Part shown: piece after piece, positions 34,023 through 42,266 of the stretch
How positions within the stretch are numbered: the stretch's first letter is position 1
Layout: every line of letters begins with the position of its first letter
Assembly: GCF_000720725.1 (NCBI RefSeq)
Contig: NZ_JOCQ01000009.1
Span: forward strand, 62,001-126,000
DNA: 64,000 nt
Direction of reading: 5' to 3'
Source: Streptomyces rimosus subsp. rimosus
GTDB lineage: Bacteria; Actinomycetota; Actinomycetes; Streptomycetales; Streptomycetaceae
The notes under the pieces: model-generated
Told to the model about the DNA's origin: nothing
Databases searched by the model: none
What the model saw: only the letters and a program-made list of their open reading frames with translations
Position numbers and translations under genes: made by a program

Positions 34023-34802
34023 TCAGACGGTGGCGGCGAACAGTTCGAGGAGCATCTCGCGTCCGTCGGCGGGCGCTCGGACCTCCAGGTGCACGACTGC
34101 GCCGTCCAGGTGGAAGCGGAAGTCGAAGAAGGGACAGCACCGCTGCTCGGCCGCGGCGAGGCCGGCGATCATGGCCGTGCGGTCGGCGGGCAGCGTCAGC
34201 CGTACCCCGTCCGGTAGGTCCGCCCGTACGGCATCGGCGACGGCAGCGCGCCATCGACCGACGCGGTCCGCCATAGCGTTCTCGGTGAGGGAGCAGGCCA
34301 CCGGGGCGATGCGCCACTGCTCCCGTTCCTCCCCGGCGGCTTCCGGTCCGGTCGAGAGGCTGTCCCCGACCGGACGGAAGAAGGCGGGTGGCCGGGCGGT
34401 GACGGGGAAGCCGCATCGCGGGTCGCAGCGCTCGGCGCGATCGGGCAGGGCGTCCAGGTGGTCCAGGGCGGCATGCAAGGAGGTGGTGAATGCGGCCAGC
34501 TCGGCAGCGCGCTGTTCCGCCTCGGCCAGCCGGGCGGCGATCCGCGGGCGCAGGTCCGCCTTCACCTCACGGCAGGCCCCGGACTCCCGGACCGCCAGCA
34601 GCTCGCCGATCTCCGCCAGCGGCAGGCCCAGATGCTTGGCTGCTCCGATGAAGCCGAGGCGTTCGATCGCCTCCTCGCCGTACACCCGGTAGCCGGCGGA
34701 AGTGCGGTCGGCCGCCAGCAGTCCGGCCTTCTCGTAGAAGCGCAGCGTGGTGGCCGGAACGCCGCAGCGCTCGGCCAGCTGGGAAATCCGCAGGGTGCCC
34801 AT
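34023..34802 (-). CDS. MerR family regulator with Cys-rich C-terminus
   Basis: A 259-residue MerR-type activator. HTH at residues 1-70 (LRISQLAERCGVPATTLRFYEKAGLL), a dimerisation helix, and a long C-terminal part containing CREV, CDPRCGFP and RCCPFFDFRF. The Cys motifs suggest binding of a soft metal or thiol-reactive ligand, but no transport or reductase gene is adjacent. ATG at 34802. A MerR-type operator lies right upstream, so autoregulation is likely. Confidence 0.85.
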   Translation of the reverse strand: MGTLRISQLAERCGVPATTLRFYEKAGLLAADRTSAGYRVYGEEAIERLGFIGAAKHLGLPLAEIGELLAVRESGACREVKADLRPRIAARLAEAEQRAAELAAFTTSLHAALDHLDALPDRAERCDPRCGFPVTARPPAFFRPVGDSLSTGPEAAGEEREQWRIAPVACSLTENAMADRVGRWRAAVADAVRADLPDGVRLTLPADRTAMIAGLAAAEQRCCPFFDFRFHLDGAVVHLEVRAPADGREMLLELFAATV

Positions 34803-34816
34803 GCCGCCGACGGTAA

Positions 34817-34841
34817 ACCTTCGACCCGGCTCCAAGGTCAA
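34817..34841 (-). promoter_or_regulatory. MerR-type promoter/operator
   Basis: On the minus strand, TTGACC (complement of 34836-34841) is followed by a 19-bp spacer and TTACCG. The spacer contains ACCTT/AAGGT arms (34817-34821 and 34834-34838). The long 19-bp spacer with a dyad is the hallmark of MerR-family promoters and here directs the merR gene itself. Confidence 0.7.
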
Positions 34842-34954
34842 GCCCCTCGGCCGCCTCTGATGCCCGGCCTGGCCGGCTCAAGAGCCGAGGGGCCCGGCTG
34901 GAGCGCCCGGTCACAGCGCCCCGGAAGCCCGGGGCGCCCGCCCGGGGCCCCGGG

Positions 34955-35407
34955 TCAGCCGAGGTTCTTGACCGCCTCGTAGTACGTCCACGCGAGCGCG
35001 TTGCACGAGGTCTTCTTGGCGTTGCTGTACTTGGCGCAGACCCGCTTGAGGTCCTCGTACAGCGCACTGTCCAGGCGCGCCTTGTTCGCCGGGAAGGTGC
35101 CGGCCTTCTTGTAGTTGCGGTAGCCGAAGTCGTGGCGGGCGCAGGAGGTCTCGAAGGGGAAGCCGAAGGGGTTGTCGGGCGACTTGGAGCAGTAGTCGGT
35201 GCTCCAGTCGAACTGGTACGCCGCCCACTTCGCCTGGTTGCCGCGGGCCGCGAGCCAGCCGCTGTAGCTGCCGGCGTCGGTCTGCGTCCAGCCGGCCAGC
35301 ACCTTGGTCTTGTCGGCGGGGACGGCCTGGGCCGGGGCGGCGGCCGCCACCAGCGCGGTGACGGTCATGGCCGAGGCGGACAGGGCGGCGGCGAGTCTTC
35401 GGGACAT
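34955..35407 (-). CDS. Secreted phospholipase A2
   Basis: A 150-residue protein with a Sec signal peptide (residues 1-29, ending APAQA) and a mature domain close to Streptomyces violaceoruber PLA2. The Ca2+/catalytic core FDWSTDYC and CARHDFGYRNYK provide the His-Asp dyad and calcium ligands, and four cysteines can form the two family disulfides (DYC/SCARH and RVC/SCN). It hydrolyses the sn-2 ester of phospholipids outside the cell. ATG at 35407. It stands alone between merR and DUF5995 genes. Confidence 0.94.
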   Translation of the reverse strand: MSRRLAAALSASAMTVTALVAAAAPAQAVPADKTKVLAGWTQTDAGSYSGWLAARGNQAKWAAYQFDWSTDYCSKSPDNPFGFPFETSCARHDFGYRNYKKAGTFPANKARLDSALYEDLKRVCAKYSNAKKTSCNALAWTYYEAVKNLG

Positions 35408-35626
35408 CCTTCAACCTCCGGGGACGCGGCGGCCCTTCGGCAGGATCGGGCCGCTCCTCGGAGGCTGAAAATAATCAGTTCCGACGACCTTCGGTGGGGT
35501 TTTGGTTGAACAGTGATCAGCGGCCGGGTGGCGCGCGGACAAGGGGGCACGCCGCCGGTTACCCCGATCCGGTCATCCGCCGCCGGGCCGCCTCTACGGT
35601 GTGTGTCCGGCTGTCACGCTGTGCGG

Positions 35627-36379
35627 ATGACGACGACTCACCAGGCCCCGGGCGGCCCGGCAGTGTGCCCTGACGTGGCCCGGCCGGGCCCGGCCGCCGA
35701 GCGGGGCCCCGCTCCCCCGGCCTCCGTGGCCGCGGTCCTGGCGCGGATGCGCGTGGTGGAGGCGACGCTTCCGCCCGCCGACGGCATCGCGGTCTTCAAC
35801 CGGGTGTACCTCTCCGTCACGGAGGAGATCGCCCGGCGCCTCGGCACGGACGGCTTCCAGGACCCCGCGGCGGCGGGCGAGTTGGACGCGGTGTTCGCCC
35901 GGCGCTACCTCGCCGCGGTGGACGCGGCCGGCGCCGGCCTGACCGTACCGGCCTGCTGGCGTCCGCTGTTCCAGCTGCGCCGCCACCCGGGCGTACGGCC
36001 CCTGCAGTTCGCGCTGGCCGGGATCAACGCCCACATCGGGCACGACCTGGCGCTGGCCGTGGTGGACACCTGCCGCGCCCTGGGGTGCGAACCGGGGGCG
36101 CTGGCCGCCGACTTCGACCGTGTCGGCGATCTGCTGACGGGCCTGGAGGAGCGCATCCGGGAGAGCCTGATGCCCGGCCCCGACCTGCTGGACGTCGCCG
36201 ACCCGCTCACCCACCTGGCCGGCTCCTGGAGCCTGGAGATGGCCCGGGACGGCGCCTGGGCGGCGGCCCGGGTGCTGTGGAGCCTGCGCGGCCTGCCCGA
36301 GACGGCCGAGGAGTTCGCCGAACGGCTCGACTCGGGTGTGGGTCTGGTCGGCCGCTGTCTGCTGACGCCCCTGGGATGA
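35627..36379 (+). CDS. DUF5995 family protein
   Basis: A 250-residue protein matching DUF5995. It has no signal peptide; a Pro/Ala-rich N-terminus is followed by a helical domain with conserved FNRVYLSVTEEIARRL, ARRYLAAVDAAG, PLQFALAGINAHIGHDLALAV (with likely catalytic or structural His) and a C-terminal ARVLWSLRGLPE. No function is established. ATG at 35627. A bidirectional terminator follows the gene. Confidence 0.82.
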   Translation: MTTTHQAPGGPAVCPDVARPGPAAERGPAPPASVAAVLARMRVVEATLPPADGIAVFNRVYLSVTEEIARRLGTDGFQDPAAAGELDAVFARRYLAAVDAAGAGLTVPACWRPLFQLRRHPGVRPLQFALAGINAHIGHDLALAVVDTCRALGCEPGALAADFDRVGDLLTGLEERIRESLMPGPDLLDVADPLTHLAGSWSLEMARDGAWAAARVLWSLRGLPETAEEFAERLDSGVGLVGRCLLTPLG

Positions 36380-36383
36380 GAAG

Positions 36384-36409
36384 AAGCGGGTCCCGTACGG
36401 GACCCGCTT
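36384..36409. terminator. Bidirectional terminator
   Basis: A 26-bp perfect palindrome with arms AAGCGGGTCCCGT/ACGGGACCCGCTT and a following T. It lies between the convergent DUF5995 gene and the davB-like gene. Confidence 0.8.
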
Positions 36410-36413
36410 TCCG

Positions 36414-38099
36414 TCAGTCCTCCGGCAGCTCGACCGGCGCGATCTCGTCGTACAGGTCGCCGGGGCCCGGGTTGGCCGCGTCGGTGGCGCCGCCGAAGTG
36501 GGTCATCACGCCCCACACCGCGTTCAGCGCGGTCTGCACGGCGCCCTCGGCCCAGCCGGCCGTCCAGGAGATGTCGTCGCCCGCGAGGAAGAGGCCGCGC
36601 TTGTCCTCGGGCAGCCGGTCCTGCATGAAGTGGGTGAACAGGCGCCGCTGGTAGCGGTAGTGGCCCGGCAGGTTGGCCTTGAACGCGCCCATGAAGTACG
36701 GCTCGTTCTCCCAGGAGACGGTCACCGGGTTGCCGATGATGTGCTTCCTGATGTCGACCTTCGGATAGATCTCCGAGAGCGACTTGAGCATGACCTCCAT
36801 ACGGTCGTTGGCGTTCAGCGGCAGCCACTTGAGGCTGTCGTCGCACCACGTGTACGAGAGGCAGATGACGGCCGGCTTGTCGGGGCCGTCGTCCAGCAGG
36901 TAGGTGCCGCGGGTCATCCGGTCGGTGAGCGTCATGCTCATCACGTCCCGGCCGGTCTCCTCGTCCTTGTCCAGCCAGAACGGCCGGTCGACCGGGACGA
37001 ACAGCTTGGAGGACTCCATGTAGTGGGTGCGCTCCATCGCCGTCCAGTGGTCGATGGGGAACAGCGCGTCGTCGCAGGCGATCTTCGACAGCAGCATCCA
37101 GGACTGCGCGGTGAACACGGCCGCCTCGTACGTACGGATGTCGCCGCCGGCGTCGGTGACGGTGATGCGGTTGCCGGCCGTACGGTGCAGCCGGGTGACC
37201 GCGGGGCGCGGCGCGCCGTCGTGCAGGGAGGACAGCGAGGTGCCCGGCGCCCAGTGGACGAGCTTCTCCGGCTCGCGCTCCCACAGGCGCAGCGGCAGCT
37301 GCTGGCTGCCGCCGACGATGCCGCGGTGGTGGTCGTCGGCCTCGGTGTAGACGACGCGCAGGATCTCCAGGATGGAGTTGGGGAAGTCGGTGTCCCAGCC
37401 GCCGGTGCCGAAGCCGACCTGGCCGAAGATCTCGCGGTGCCGGAAGGACTTGAAGGCGGTGGAGTCGCAGAGGTACCCGTAGAAGGTCTGGTTGTCGAGC
37501 TTCTCGACCAGCCGCGACCAGATCTCCCGGATGCGCGGCACGTCGCGCTCGCGGATGGCGCGGTTCATGTCGGAGAAGTCCGCGCCCTCCTCCAGGCAGG
37601 CGTTCCAGGCGTCCATGACCTGGTGGTAGACCTCGGGCAGGTCCTCGACGGTGCGCGCGTAGTGCGACTCGCCCTTGAGGTCGACGACGGTCGACGGGGT
37701 GTCGGGCGCGAGCGGGTTGGGGAACGGCTTGGTCTTCAGGCCGACGAGGTCGATGTAGTGCTGGAGCGCCGTGGAGGACGGCGGGAAGCGCATCGCGCCC
37801 ATCTCGGCGGTCAGCCCGGGGTCGCAGCCCTCGAAGCCGACCGTACGCAGCCGGCCGCCTATCTGGTCGGCCTCGTAGACGACGGGCTTGAGGCCCATCT
37901 TCATCAGCTCGTAGGCCGTGATGATCCCGGACAGGCCGCCGCCGATGACGGCGACCTCCTTGCCGTGCTCGGTCGCGGGCACCTGGCCGAGGCCCGCCGG
38001 GTGGGCGAGGAAGTCGTCGTACGCATACGGGAAGTCCGGCCCGAACATGGTGATGGGCGGCTGGGCGTCCGCGTGCTGGGCGGCGGTGGGCACGGTCAT
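36414..38099 (-). CDS. davB: Lysine 2-monooxygenase-like flavin amine oxidase
   Basis: A 561-residue FAD enzyme. The dinucleotide motif EVAVIGGGLSGIITAYELM follows an N-terminal PITMFGPDFPYAYDDFLAHP; a GGRLRTVGFEG loop and C-terminal FLAGDDISWTAGWAEGAV complete the amine-oxidase fold. Length and block order agree with Pseudomonas DavB (lysine 2-monooxygenase), which turns L-lysine plus O2 into 5-aminovaleramide. The upstream gene is a DavA-like amidase that would act next, supporting the call; Trp or Arg monooxygenase is an alternative. AAGGAG precedes the ATG. Confidence 0.85.
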   Translation of the reverse strand: MTVPTAAQHADAQPPITMFGPDFPYAYDDFLAHPAGLGQVPATEHGKEVAVIGGGLSGIITAYELMKMGLKPVVYEADQIGGRLRTVGFEGCDPGLTAEMGAMRFPPSSTALQHYIDLVGLKTKPFPNPLAPDTPSTVVDLKGESHYARTVEDLPEVYHQVMDAWNACLEEGADFSDMNRAIRERDVPRIREIWSRLVEKLDNQTFYGYLCDSTAFKSFRHREIFGQVGFGTGGWDTDFPNSILEILRVVYTEADDHHRGIVGGSQQLPLRLWEREPEKLVHWAPGTSLSSLHDGAPRPAVTRLHRTAGNRITVTDAGGDIRTYEAAVFTAQSWMLLSKIACDDALFPIDHWTAMERTHYMESSKLFVPVDRPFWLDKDEETGRDVMSMTLTDRMTRGTYLLDDGPDKPAVICLSYTWCDDSLKWLPLNANDRMEVMLKSLSEIYPKVDIRKHIIGNPVTVSWENEPYFMGAFKANLPGHYRYQRRLFTHFMQDRLPEDKRGLFLAGDDISWTAGWAEGAVQTALNAVWGVMTHFGGATDAANPGPGDLYDEIAPVELPED

Positions 38100-38213
38100 C
38101 GGTACGGACTCCTTGCGGCAGGTACTTCAGGGGGGTGTGGGTGCGCGCGGGCAGGCGTGCAGGCGGCGCGGTGGCGCCGCTGTGGGGGTTGCGTCAGGCC
38201 GGTGTCAGGGGTG

Positions 38214-39011
38214 TCAGGTCAGCGAGCCGTAGAGACCGGGCCGCCGGTCGGCGAGGTACGGGTTGTCCTCCCGCGACCTCTTGAGGAGACCGGCGTCCAC
38301 CTCGGCGAAGACCAGTTCCTCGCCGCGTCCGGCGCGGGCGCGCACGGTGCCGTCCGGCCCGGCCAGGCAGCTCAGCCCGACGAACTCGAATTCGCCCTCC
38401 GGGCCGGTCCGGTTGACGTAGGCGATGTAGAGCTGGCTCTCGAAGGCCCGTACCGGGATCAGCGACTCGGCGACGAACTGGAAGGGGTGCAGCTGGGCGG
38501 TGGGCACCAGCAGCAGGTCGGTGCCGGCCAGCGCGTGGGCGCGGACGTTCTCCGGGAACTCCACGTCGTAGCAGATCATCAGGCCGATCCGCAGACCGCC
38601 CAGCTCCGCCTGGACGATCGGCTCGTCCCCCGGCGTGAACCACTCGCGCTCGAAACAGCCGAAGAGGTGGGTCTTGCGGTAGTTGGTGACCGGCTGCCCG
38701 TCGGGGCCGATCAGCTGAGCGGAGTTGTAGACCGTCGCGCCGTCGCGCTCCGGGTAGCCGTAGAGCACCGCGATGCCGTGCTCGGCGGCTACGCGGGCCA
38801 CCGTACGGGCGGCCGGGCCGTCGGCGGGCTCGGCGAGGTGGTGCAGGTCCGCGCCGATGGCGTAGCCGGTCAGGAACAGCTCCGGGCAGACCAGCAGCCC
38901 GGCGCCGCCCGCCGCCGCCTCGCGCGCGGCGTCCTCGACGGCCCGCAGGTTGTGCGCGACGTCGCCGGGCCGTCCCGAACTCTGGAGCAGGGCGGTGCGC
39001 AGCGACGACAT
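38214..39011 (-). CDS. davA: Nitrilase-family amidase (5-aminovaleramide amidase-like)
   Basis: A 265-residue nitrilase-superfamily amidase. The catalytic triad is visible as Glu44 (LLVCPELFLTGY), Lys113 (NYRKTHLFG) and Cys147 (GLMICYDVEFPE). Sequence and pairing agree with DavA, which hydrolyses 5-aminovaleramide to 5-aminovalerate and ammonia. ATG at 39011 has GAGGGG five bases upstream. It is the first gene, 114 bp ahead of davB. No davT/davD genes for further 5-aminovalerate breakdown are nearby. Triple TTGCG sites lie upstream. Confidence 0.87.
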   Translation of the reverse strand: MSSLRTALLQSSGRPGDVAHNLRAVEDAAREAAAGGAGLLVCPELFLTGYAIGADLHHLAEPADGPAARTVARVAAEHGIAVLYGYPERDGATVYNSAQLIGPDGQPVTNYRKTHLFGCFEREWFTPGDEPIVQAELGGLRIGLMICYDVEFPENVRAHALAGTDLLLVPTAQLHPFQFVAESLIPVRAFESQLYIAYVNRTGPEGEFEFVGLSCLAGPDGTVRARAGRGEELVFAEVDAGLLKRSREDNPYLADRRPGLYGSLT

Positions 39012-39446
39012 GGGACCCCTCAAAGGACACGTACGGACGATCGGCGGCCGGCCCGGCACCGTGGCGGTGCGGCCGTGGCCCGGAGATCGGCGGGACGCCT
39101 AGACGGTACGGTCCGCCGAACCACCCGTACAAGGCGTCACCATTGCGTGCCGATGGCTGTTTCGTTGCGTGTTGTACGGCTGGTACGGCGATTCGTTGCG
39201 CCCGGCTTGTGCGGCCGGTACGGGAATGTGCCGCACCCCGGATTCCGGCGGGTGCGGCCGGTCCCGCGCGGCCGTAGCGGAACGCCGACCGCTCCCCCGT
39301 CCACCTGTGGTCGTACGGCGGCCCGCCGCGCGGCGGAGCCGGGGTCGCTCCCGGGTGCGATGTGGCACGCGCAGCCGGGCGGCATCGTGTGAGGCGCCCG
39401 GAAAAGCCGGGTGAACGCTCACGACCCTGCCGGGGGAAGATCCGCC
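39012..39446. other. 435-bp divergent region upstream of davA
   Basis: Lies between davA (minus) and the Repetin-like secreted-protein gene (plus). The davA-side half holds three TTGCG sites; the remainder has no supported gene. Confidence 0.5.
39144..39201. promoter_or_regulatory. Triple TTGCG sites upstream of davA
   Basis: TTGCG at 39144, 39166 and 39197 (spacing 22 and 31 bp), each followed by G/C/T-rich flanks such as TGC, TGT and CCC. The array is matched by a similar one upstream of the amino-acid permease-Lrp operon (43925, 43946, 43976), so both may bind the Lrp/AsnC protein encoded at 41798. Confidence 0.5.
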
Positions 39447-40088
39447 ATGCGCCGTTTCGACCGCGACCCCAGTACGCACACCACCCGCGCGAGGAGGCAC
39501 ACCACCGCCCGCAGATACCTCCGTATCGCCGCAGTCTCGGCGGCCGTCCTGCTGGCCGCGGGGGCGGGCGGCTCCGCGCTCGCCGTGCCCCCGCCCGACG
39601 CGGCGCACCCGGTGCCGCGCGCCACCACCGCGCAGAGCGCCACCCACCAGCCCGGCGACCCGCGGCTGACCGGGTCCGCGAAGCTCCGCCGCGCCGGCGG
39701 CGACGACGTCCGCTTCTCCTTCGACGCGCGCTTCCGCCAGGGCGAGATGCCCGACAAGGCCCGGGGCACCTTCGCGTTCCAGCACCGCAGCACGGCGACG
39801 AGCGGCTGGGCGAAGGGCCGTATCGACTGCCTGGTGACCGGTGGCAAGGTCGCGGTCGCCAGCGGCATCGTCACCGCGACCGACGTCCCCAACCTCAAGG
39901 GCAAGCGGGTCGGCTTCTCCGTCCACGACATGGGGCCGGGCCGGGCCGACCGGCTCGGATACAGCTGGGCGTCCACCAACGACCCGACGGCCACCAAGGA
40001 CTTGCCCAAGTGCGTCAGTTCGGCGCCGTTCGAGACGGTCGAGCGCGGGGACTTCACGGTCGTCCCGTGGGACGTGCCGGTGGGCTGA
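39447..40088 (+). CDS. Secreted protein (Repetin-like)
   Basis: A 213-residue exported protein. Residues 1-50 carry a basic start and hydrophobic signal core (AAVSAAVLLAAGAGGSALA). The mature part (RLTGSAKLRRAGGDDVRFSFDA..., WAKGRIDCLVTGGKVAVASG, KCVSSAPFETVERGDFTV) resembles proteins annotated Repetin in Streptomyces; two cysteines may form one disulfide. Function unknown. GGGGGAAG precedes ATG 39447. Divergent from davA. Confidence 0.72.
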   Translation: MRRFDRDPSTHTTRARRHTTARRYLRIAAVSAAVLLAAGAGGSALAVPPPDAAHPVPRATTAQSATHQPGDPRLTGSAKLRRAGGDDVRFSFDARFRQGEMPDKARGTFAFQHRSTATSGWAKGRIDCLVTGGKVAVASGIVTATDVPNLKGKRVGFSVHDMGPGRADRLGYSWASTNDPTATKDLPKCVSSAPFETVERGDFTVVPWDVPVG

Positions 40089-40180
40089 CCGCGTCCCGCG
40101 GCGGGCGCCGGGCAGGCCGGCCGGTGCCCGCCGCGGGCGGTGCCGGACAGGCCCATGATCGCCCCGCTTACGATGTCGCC

Positions 40181-41191
40181 ATGCTCGCGTACGCCCTGCC
40201 GGCTCTCTTCTTCGTCCTGTTCCTCGTCGGTGTGCTGCGCGACCGGCGCCGCTTCAGCAACGCCGTCCATCTGGGCCTGACCGTCGTGTTCCTGATCCCG
40301 GCCCTGCTCATACAACTGCACCGGACGCATACGGCGGTGGCCGTGGCGGCCGCCGCGCTCATCCTGCTGCTGCCCACCGTCGGCGTCCTCGTCCTCGGCG
40401 TCTTCCTGATCCTCAACGGCGTGAAAATGGTCCGCAAGGAAGGCCGCAGCCTGGCGAACCTGCTGTCGCTGCTGGCCGGACTGGGGATCTTCGCGGTGGT
40501 CGCCCTGCTGATCACGGCCGCCGGCACCGGATCGCGCACCCTGATCGTGGTCTCCGCCACGACCCTGCTCGTCCTCGGCTACATCTCCTTCCTCTTCCTG
40601 TGCTTCGTCGGCTACGCGTTCCTCTACGGGCGCCTACGGGTGCGCCGCAACGCGGACTTCGTGGTGGTGCTGGGCTCCGGGCTGATCGGCGGCACGCGCG
40701 TACCGCCGCTGCTGGCCAACCGGCTGGAGCGGGCCCGCGCGGTCTACGAGCGCCAGGCGCGGCGCGGCAACCCGCCGCTGCTGCTCACCTCCGGCGGACA
40801 GGGGCCGGACGAGCAGCTCCCGGAGTCCCGGGCGATGGCGGACTACCTGATCGAACGCGGCTTCCCGGCGGACCGCATCCTGTGCGAGGAGCAGTCCCGC
40901 ACGACGGAGGAAAACCTGGCGTACAGCAAGGCGATCATGGAGCGGACGGTGCCGGACCACCGCTGCGTGATCGTCACGAACAACTACCACGTCCTGCGCG
41001 CCGCGATCCTGGCCCGCCACGCCGGCATCAACGGCCAGGTCGTCGGCGCCCCCACCGCCGCCTACTTCTGGCCGAGCGCCACCATCCGTGAATTCGCCGC
41101 GGTCTTCCTCTCCTACAAGCTCGTCAACCTGGGCATCTGCGCCCTGCTCGTGCTGGGCGGGGTGCTGGCGTGGTGGAGCGGTCGGGGCTGA
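40181..41191 (+). CDS. YdcF/SanA family (DUF218) membrane protein
   Basis: A 336-residue protein with five to six N-terminal helices (residues 1 to about 155) and a cytosolic or extracytoplasmic DUF218 domain: NADFVVVLGSGLIGGTRVPP, LLTSGGQGPDEQLPES, EEQSRTTEENLAYS and IVTNNYHVLRAAI, all standard for the YdcF/SanA/ElyC fold. A last hydrophobic helix ends the protein. ElyC and SanA affect envelope polysaccharide metabolism; the exact role here is inferred. ATG at 40181. Confidence 0.88.
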   Translation: MLAYALPALFFVLFLVGVLRDRRRFSNAVHLGLTVVFLIPALLIQLHRTHTAVAVAAAALILLLPTVGVLVLGVFLILNGVKMVRKEGRSLANLLSLLAGLGIFAVVALLITAAGTGSRTLIVVSATTLLVLGYISFLFLCFVGYAFLYGRLRVRRNADFVVVLGSGLIGGTRVPPLLANRLERARAVYERQARRGNPPLLLTSGGQGPDEQLPESRAMADYLIERGFPADRILCEEQSRTTEENLAYSKAIMERTVPDHRCVIVTNNYHVLRAAILARHAGINGQVVGAPTAAYFWPSATIREFAAVFLSYKLVNLGICALLVLGGVLAWWSGRG

Positions 41192-41218
41192 GGCCGCGGC
41201 GGGGGCCCGCGTACAGGA

Positions 41219-41674
41219 TCAGTCGCCGGACGTCTCGTCGAGGGCGGGCATCGGGGCGCCGCCCGGGTGCCACCGGTCGAGGAATGCGGGCTGCCGGCTC
41301 ACGTCGACGAGCTCGACGCGTGCTCCGATGCTGTCCATACGGTGATAGGCGAACGGCCGCCCGTAGGGACAGCCGGAGAAGTCGACGGGCACGCCCTGCT
41401 CGGCCAGCCGCCGCGAACCGGTTTCCACATCGCCGGTCCAGAACCCGATGTGGTCGAATCTCGCGCCCCCGGACGCGTCCCAGGGGCTACCCGGAGGACC
41501 TTCGATGAGTTCGACGAACGGCGGCCCGCCGCCGGTGAAGACGATGCGGAAGTCCCACTCGCCGATCCGGTCGGACACCGGCTCGCGCCACTCGGTCCCG
41601 GTGGCGCGGCTGAAGTCCCGCATGGCCCGCTCGATGTCCGGGACGGCGAAGCACACATGGTAGAAGGCGGTCAT
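41219..41674 (-). CDS. VOC/glyoxalase family protein
   Basis: A 151-residue VOC-fold protein with AFYHVCFAVPDIERAMRDFSRATG, FDHIGFWTGDVE (metal His) and IGARVELVDVS (metal Glu). Two VOC half-modules give four likely ligands His/Glu. It lies next to the Lrp gene but on its own. ATG at 41674. An upstream pair of direct repeats (ATTGCGGCCCGC at 41692 and 41718) may be regulatory. Substrate unknown. Confidence 0.82.
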   Translation of the reverse strand: MTAFYHVCFAVPDIERAMRDFSRATGTEWREPVSDRIGEWDFRIVFTGGGPPFVELIEGPPGSPWDASGGARFDHIGFWTGDVETGSRRLAEQGVPVDFSGCPYGRPFAYHRMDSIGARVELVDVSRQPAFLDRWHPGGAPMPALDETSGD

Positions 41675-41769
41675 GCCGCCATGATCGAGAATTGCGGCCC
41701 GCAGGCCCAATCGAATATTGCGGCCCGCCGACCGGGCCCGGGGAGCCGAGGAGCCGGGCCCCGGCGGTC

Positions 41770-41794
41770 GGCGCCGGTTCCGGGAACCGGCGCC
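41770..41794. terminator. Hairpin terminator after the Lrp gene
   Basis: GGCGCCGGTT (41770-41779) and AACCGGCGCC (41785-41794) with a 5-nt loop, 3 bp after the stop of the Lrp-family gene; it would end the permease-lrp operon. Confidence 0.7.
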
Positions 41795-41797
41795 CTT

Positions 41798-42247
41798 TCA
41801 TCCCGGCGACCCCGAGCTGAACCGCCGCAGCAGCGGCGACAGGACCAGGACCGACTTGGTGCGTTCCACGAACGGCTCGCCCGCGATGCGTTCCAGCACC
41901 CGTTCGAAGTGGCGCATGTCGGAGGCGAAGACCTGGACGATGGCGTCCGCCTCACCGGTGACGGTGGAGGCGGACGCCACTTCCGGATAGCGCGCCAGAC
42001 CCCGGTGGATGGCGTCCGGCGAGGTGTTGCGGCGGCAGAACAGCTCGATGAACCCCTCGGTCTCCCAGCCCAGCGCCGCCGGGTCCACCCGGACGGTGAA
42101 CCCGGTGATGGCGCCCTCGGCCCGCAGCCGGTCCACCCGGCGTTTGACCGCCGGGGCGGAGAGTCCGACCTCCGCCCCGATGTCGGCGTAGGAGCGTCGG
42201 GCGTCCTCCGCCAGGGCGTGGACGATGCGCTGGTCGAGTTCGTTCAT
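41798..42247 (-). CDS. Lrp/AsnC family regulator
   Basis: A 149-residue regulator with an N-terminal HTH (ELDQRIVHALAEDARRSYADIG...SAPAVKRRVDRL) and a C-terminal RAM (regulation of amino-acid metabolism) domain (IVQVFASDMRHFERVLERI). It lies 19 bp after the amino-acid permease gene on the same strand, forming an operon. The ligand is probably an amino acid, plausibly lysine. Candidate binding sites are the TTGCG triplets upstream of the permease and of davA. Confidence 0.88.
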   Translation of the reverse strand: MNELDQRIVHALAEDARRSYADIGAEVGLSAPAVKRRVDRLRAEGAITGFTVRVDPAALGWETEGFIELFCRRNTSPDAIHRGLARYPEVASASTVTGEADAIVQVFASDMRHFERVLERIAGEPFVERTKSVLVLSPLLRRFSSGSPG

Positions 42248-42266
42248 CTGTCGCACTGCGGGTGGA

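Noticed and set aside
36498..39392. 964-codon plus-strand frame over davB and davA
   Set aside because: Antisense shadow of the clear davB and davA genes, dominated by Val/Gly/Arg/Asp, with no recognisable domain.
41692..41729. Direct repeat ATTGCGGCCCGC (two copies) as a third Lrp site
   Set aside because: It shares TTGCG but its spacing is 26 bp and it consists of only two copies, so it does not match the davA/permease array; it remains only a possible site for the VOC gene.
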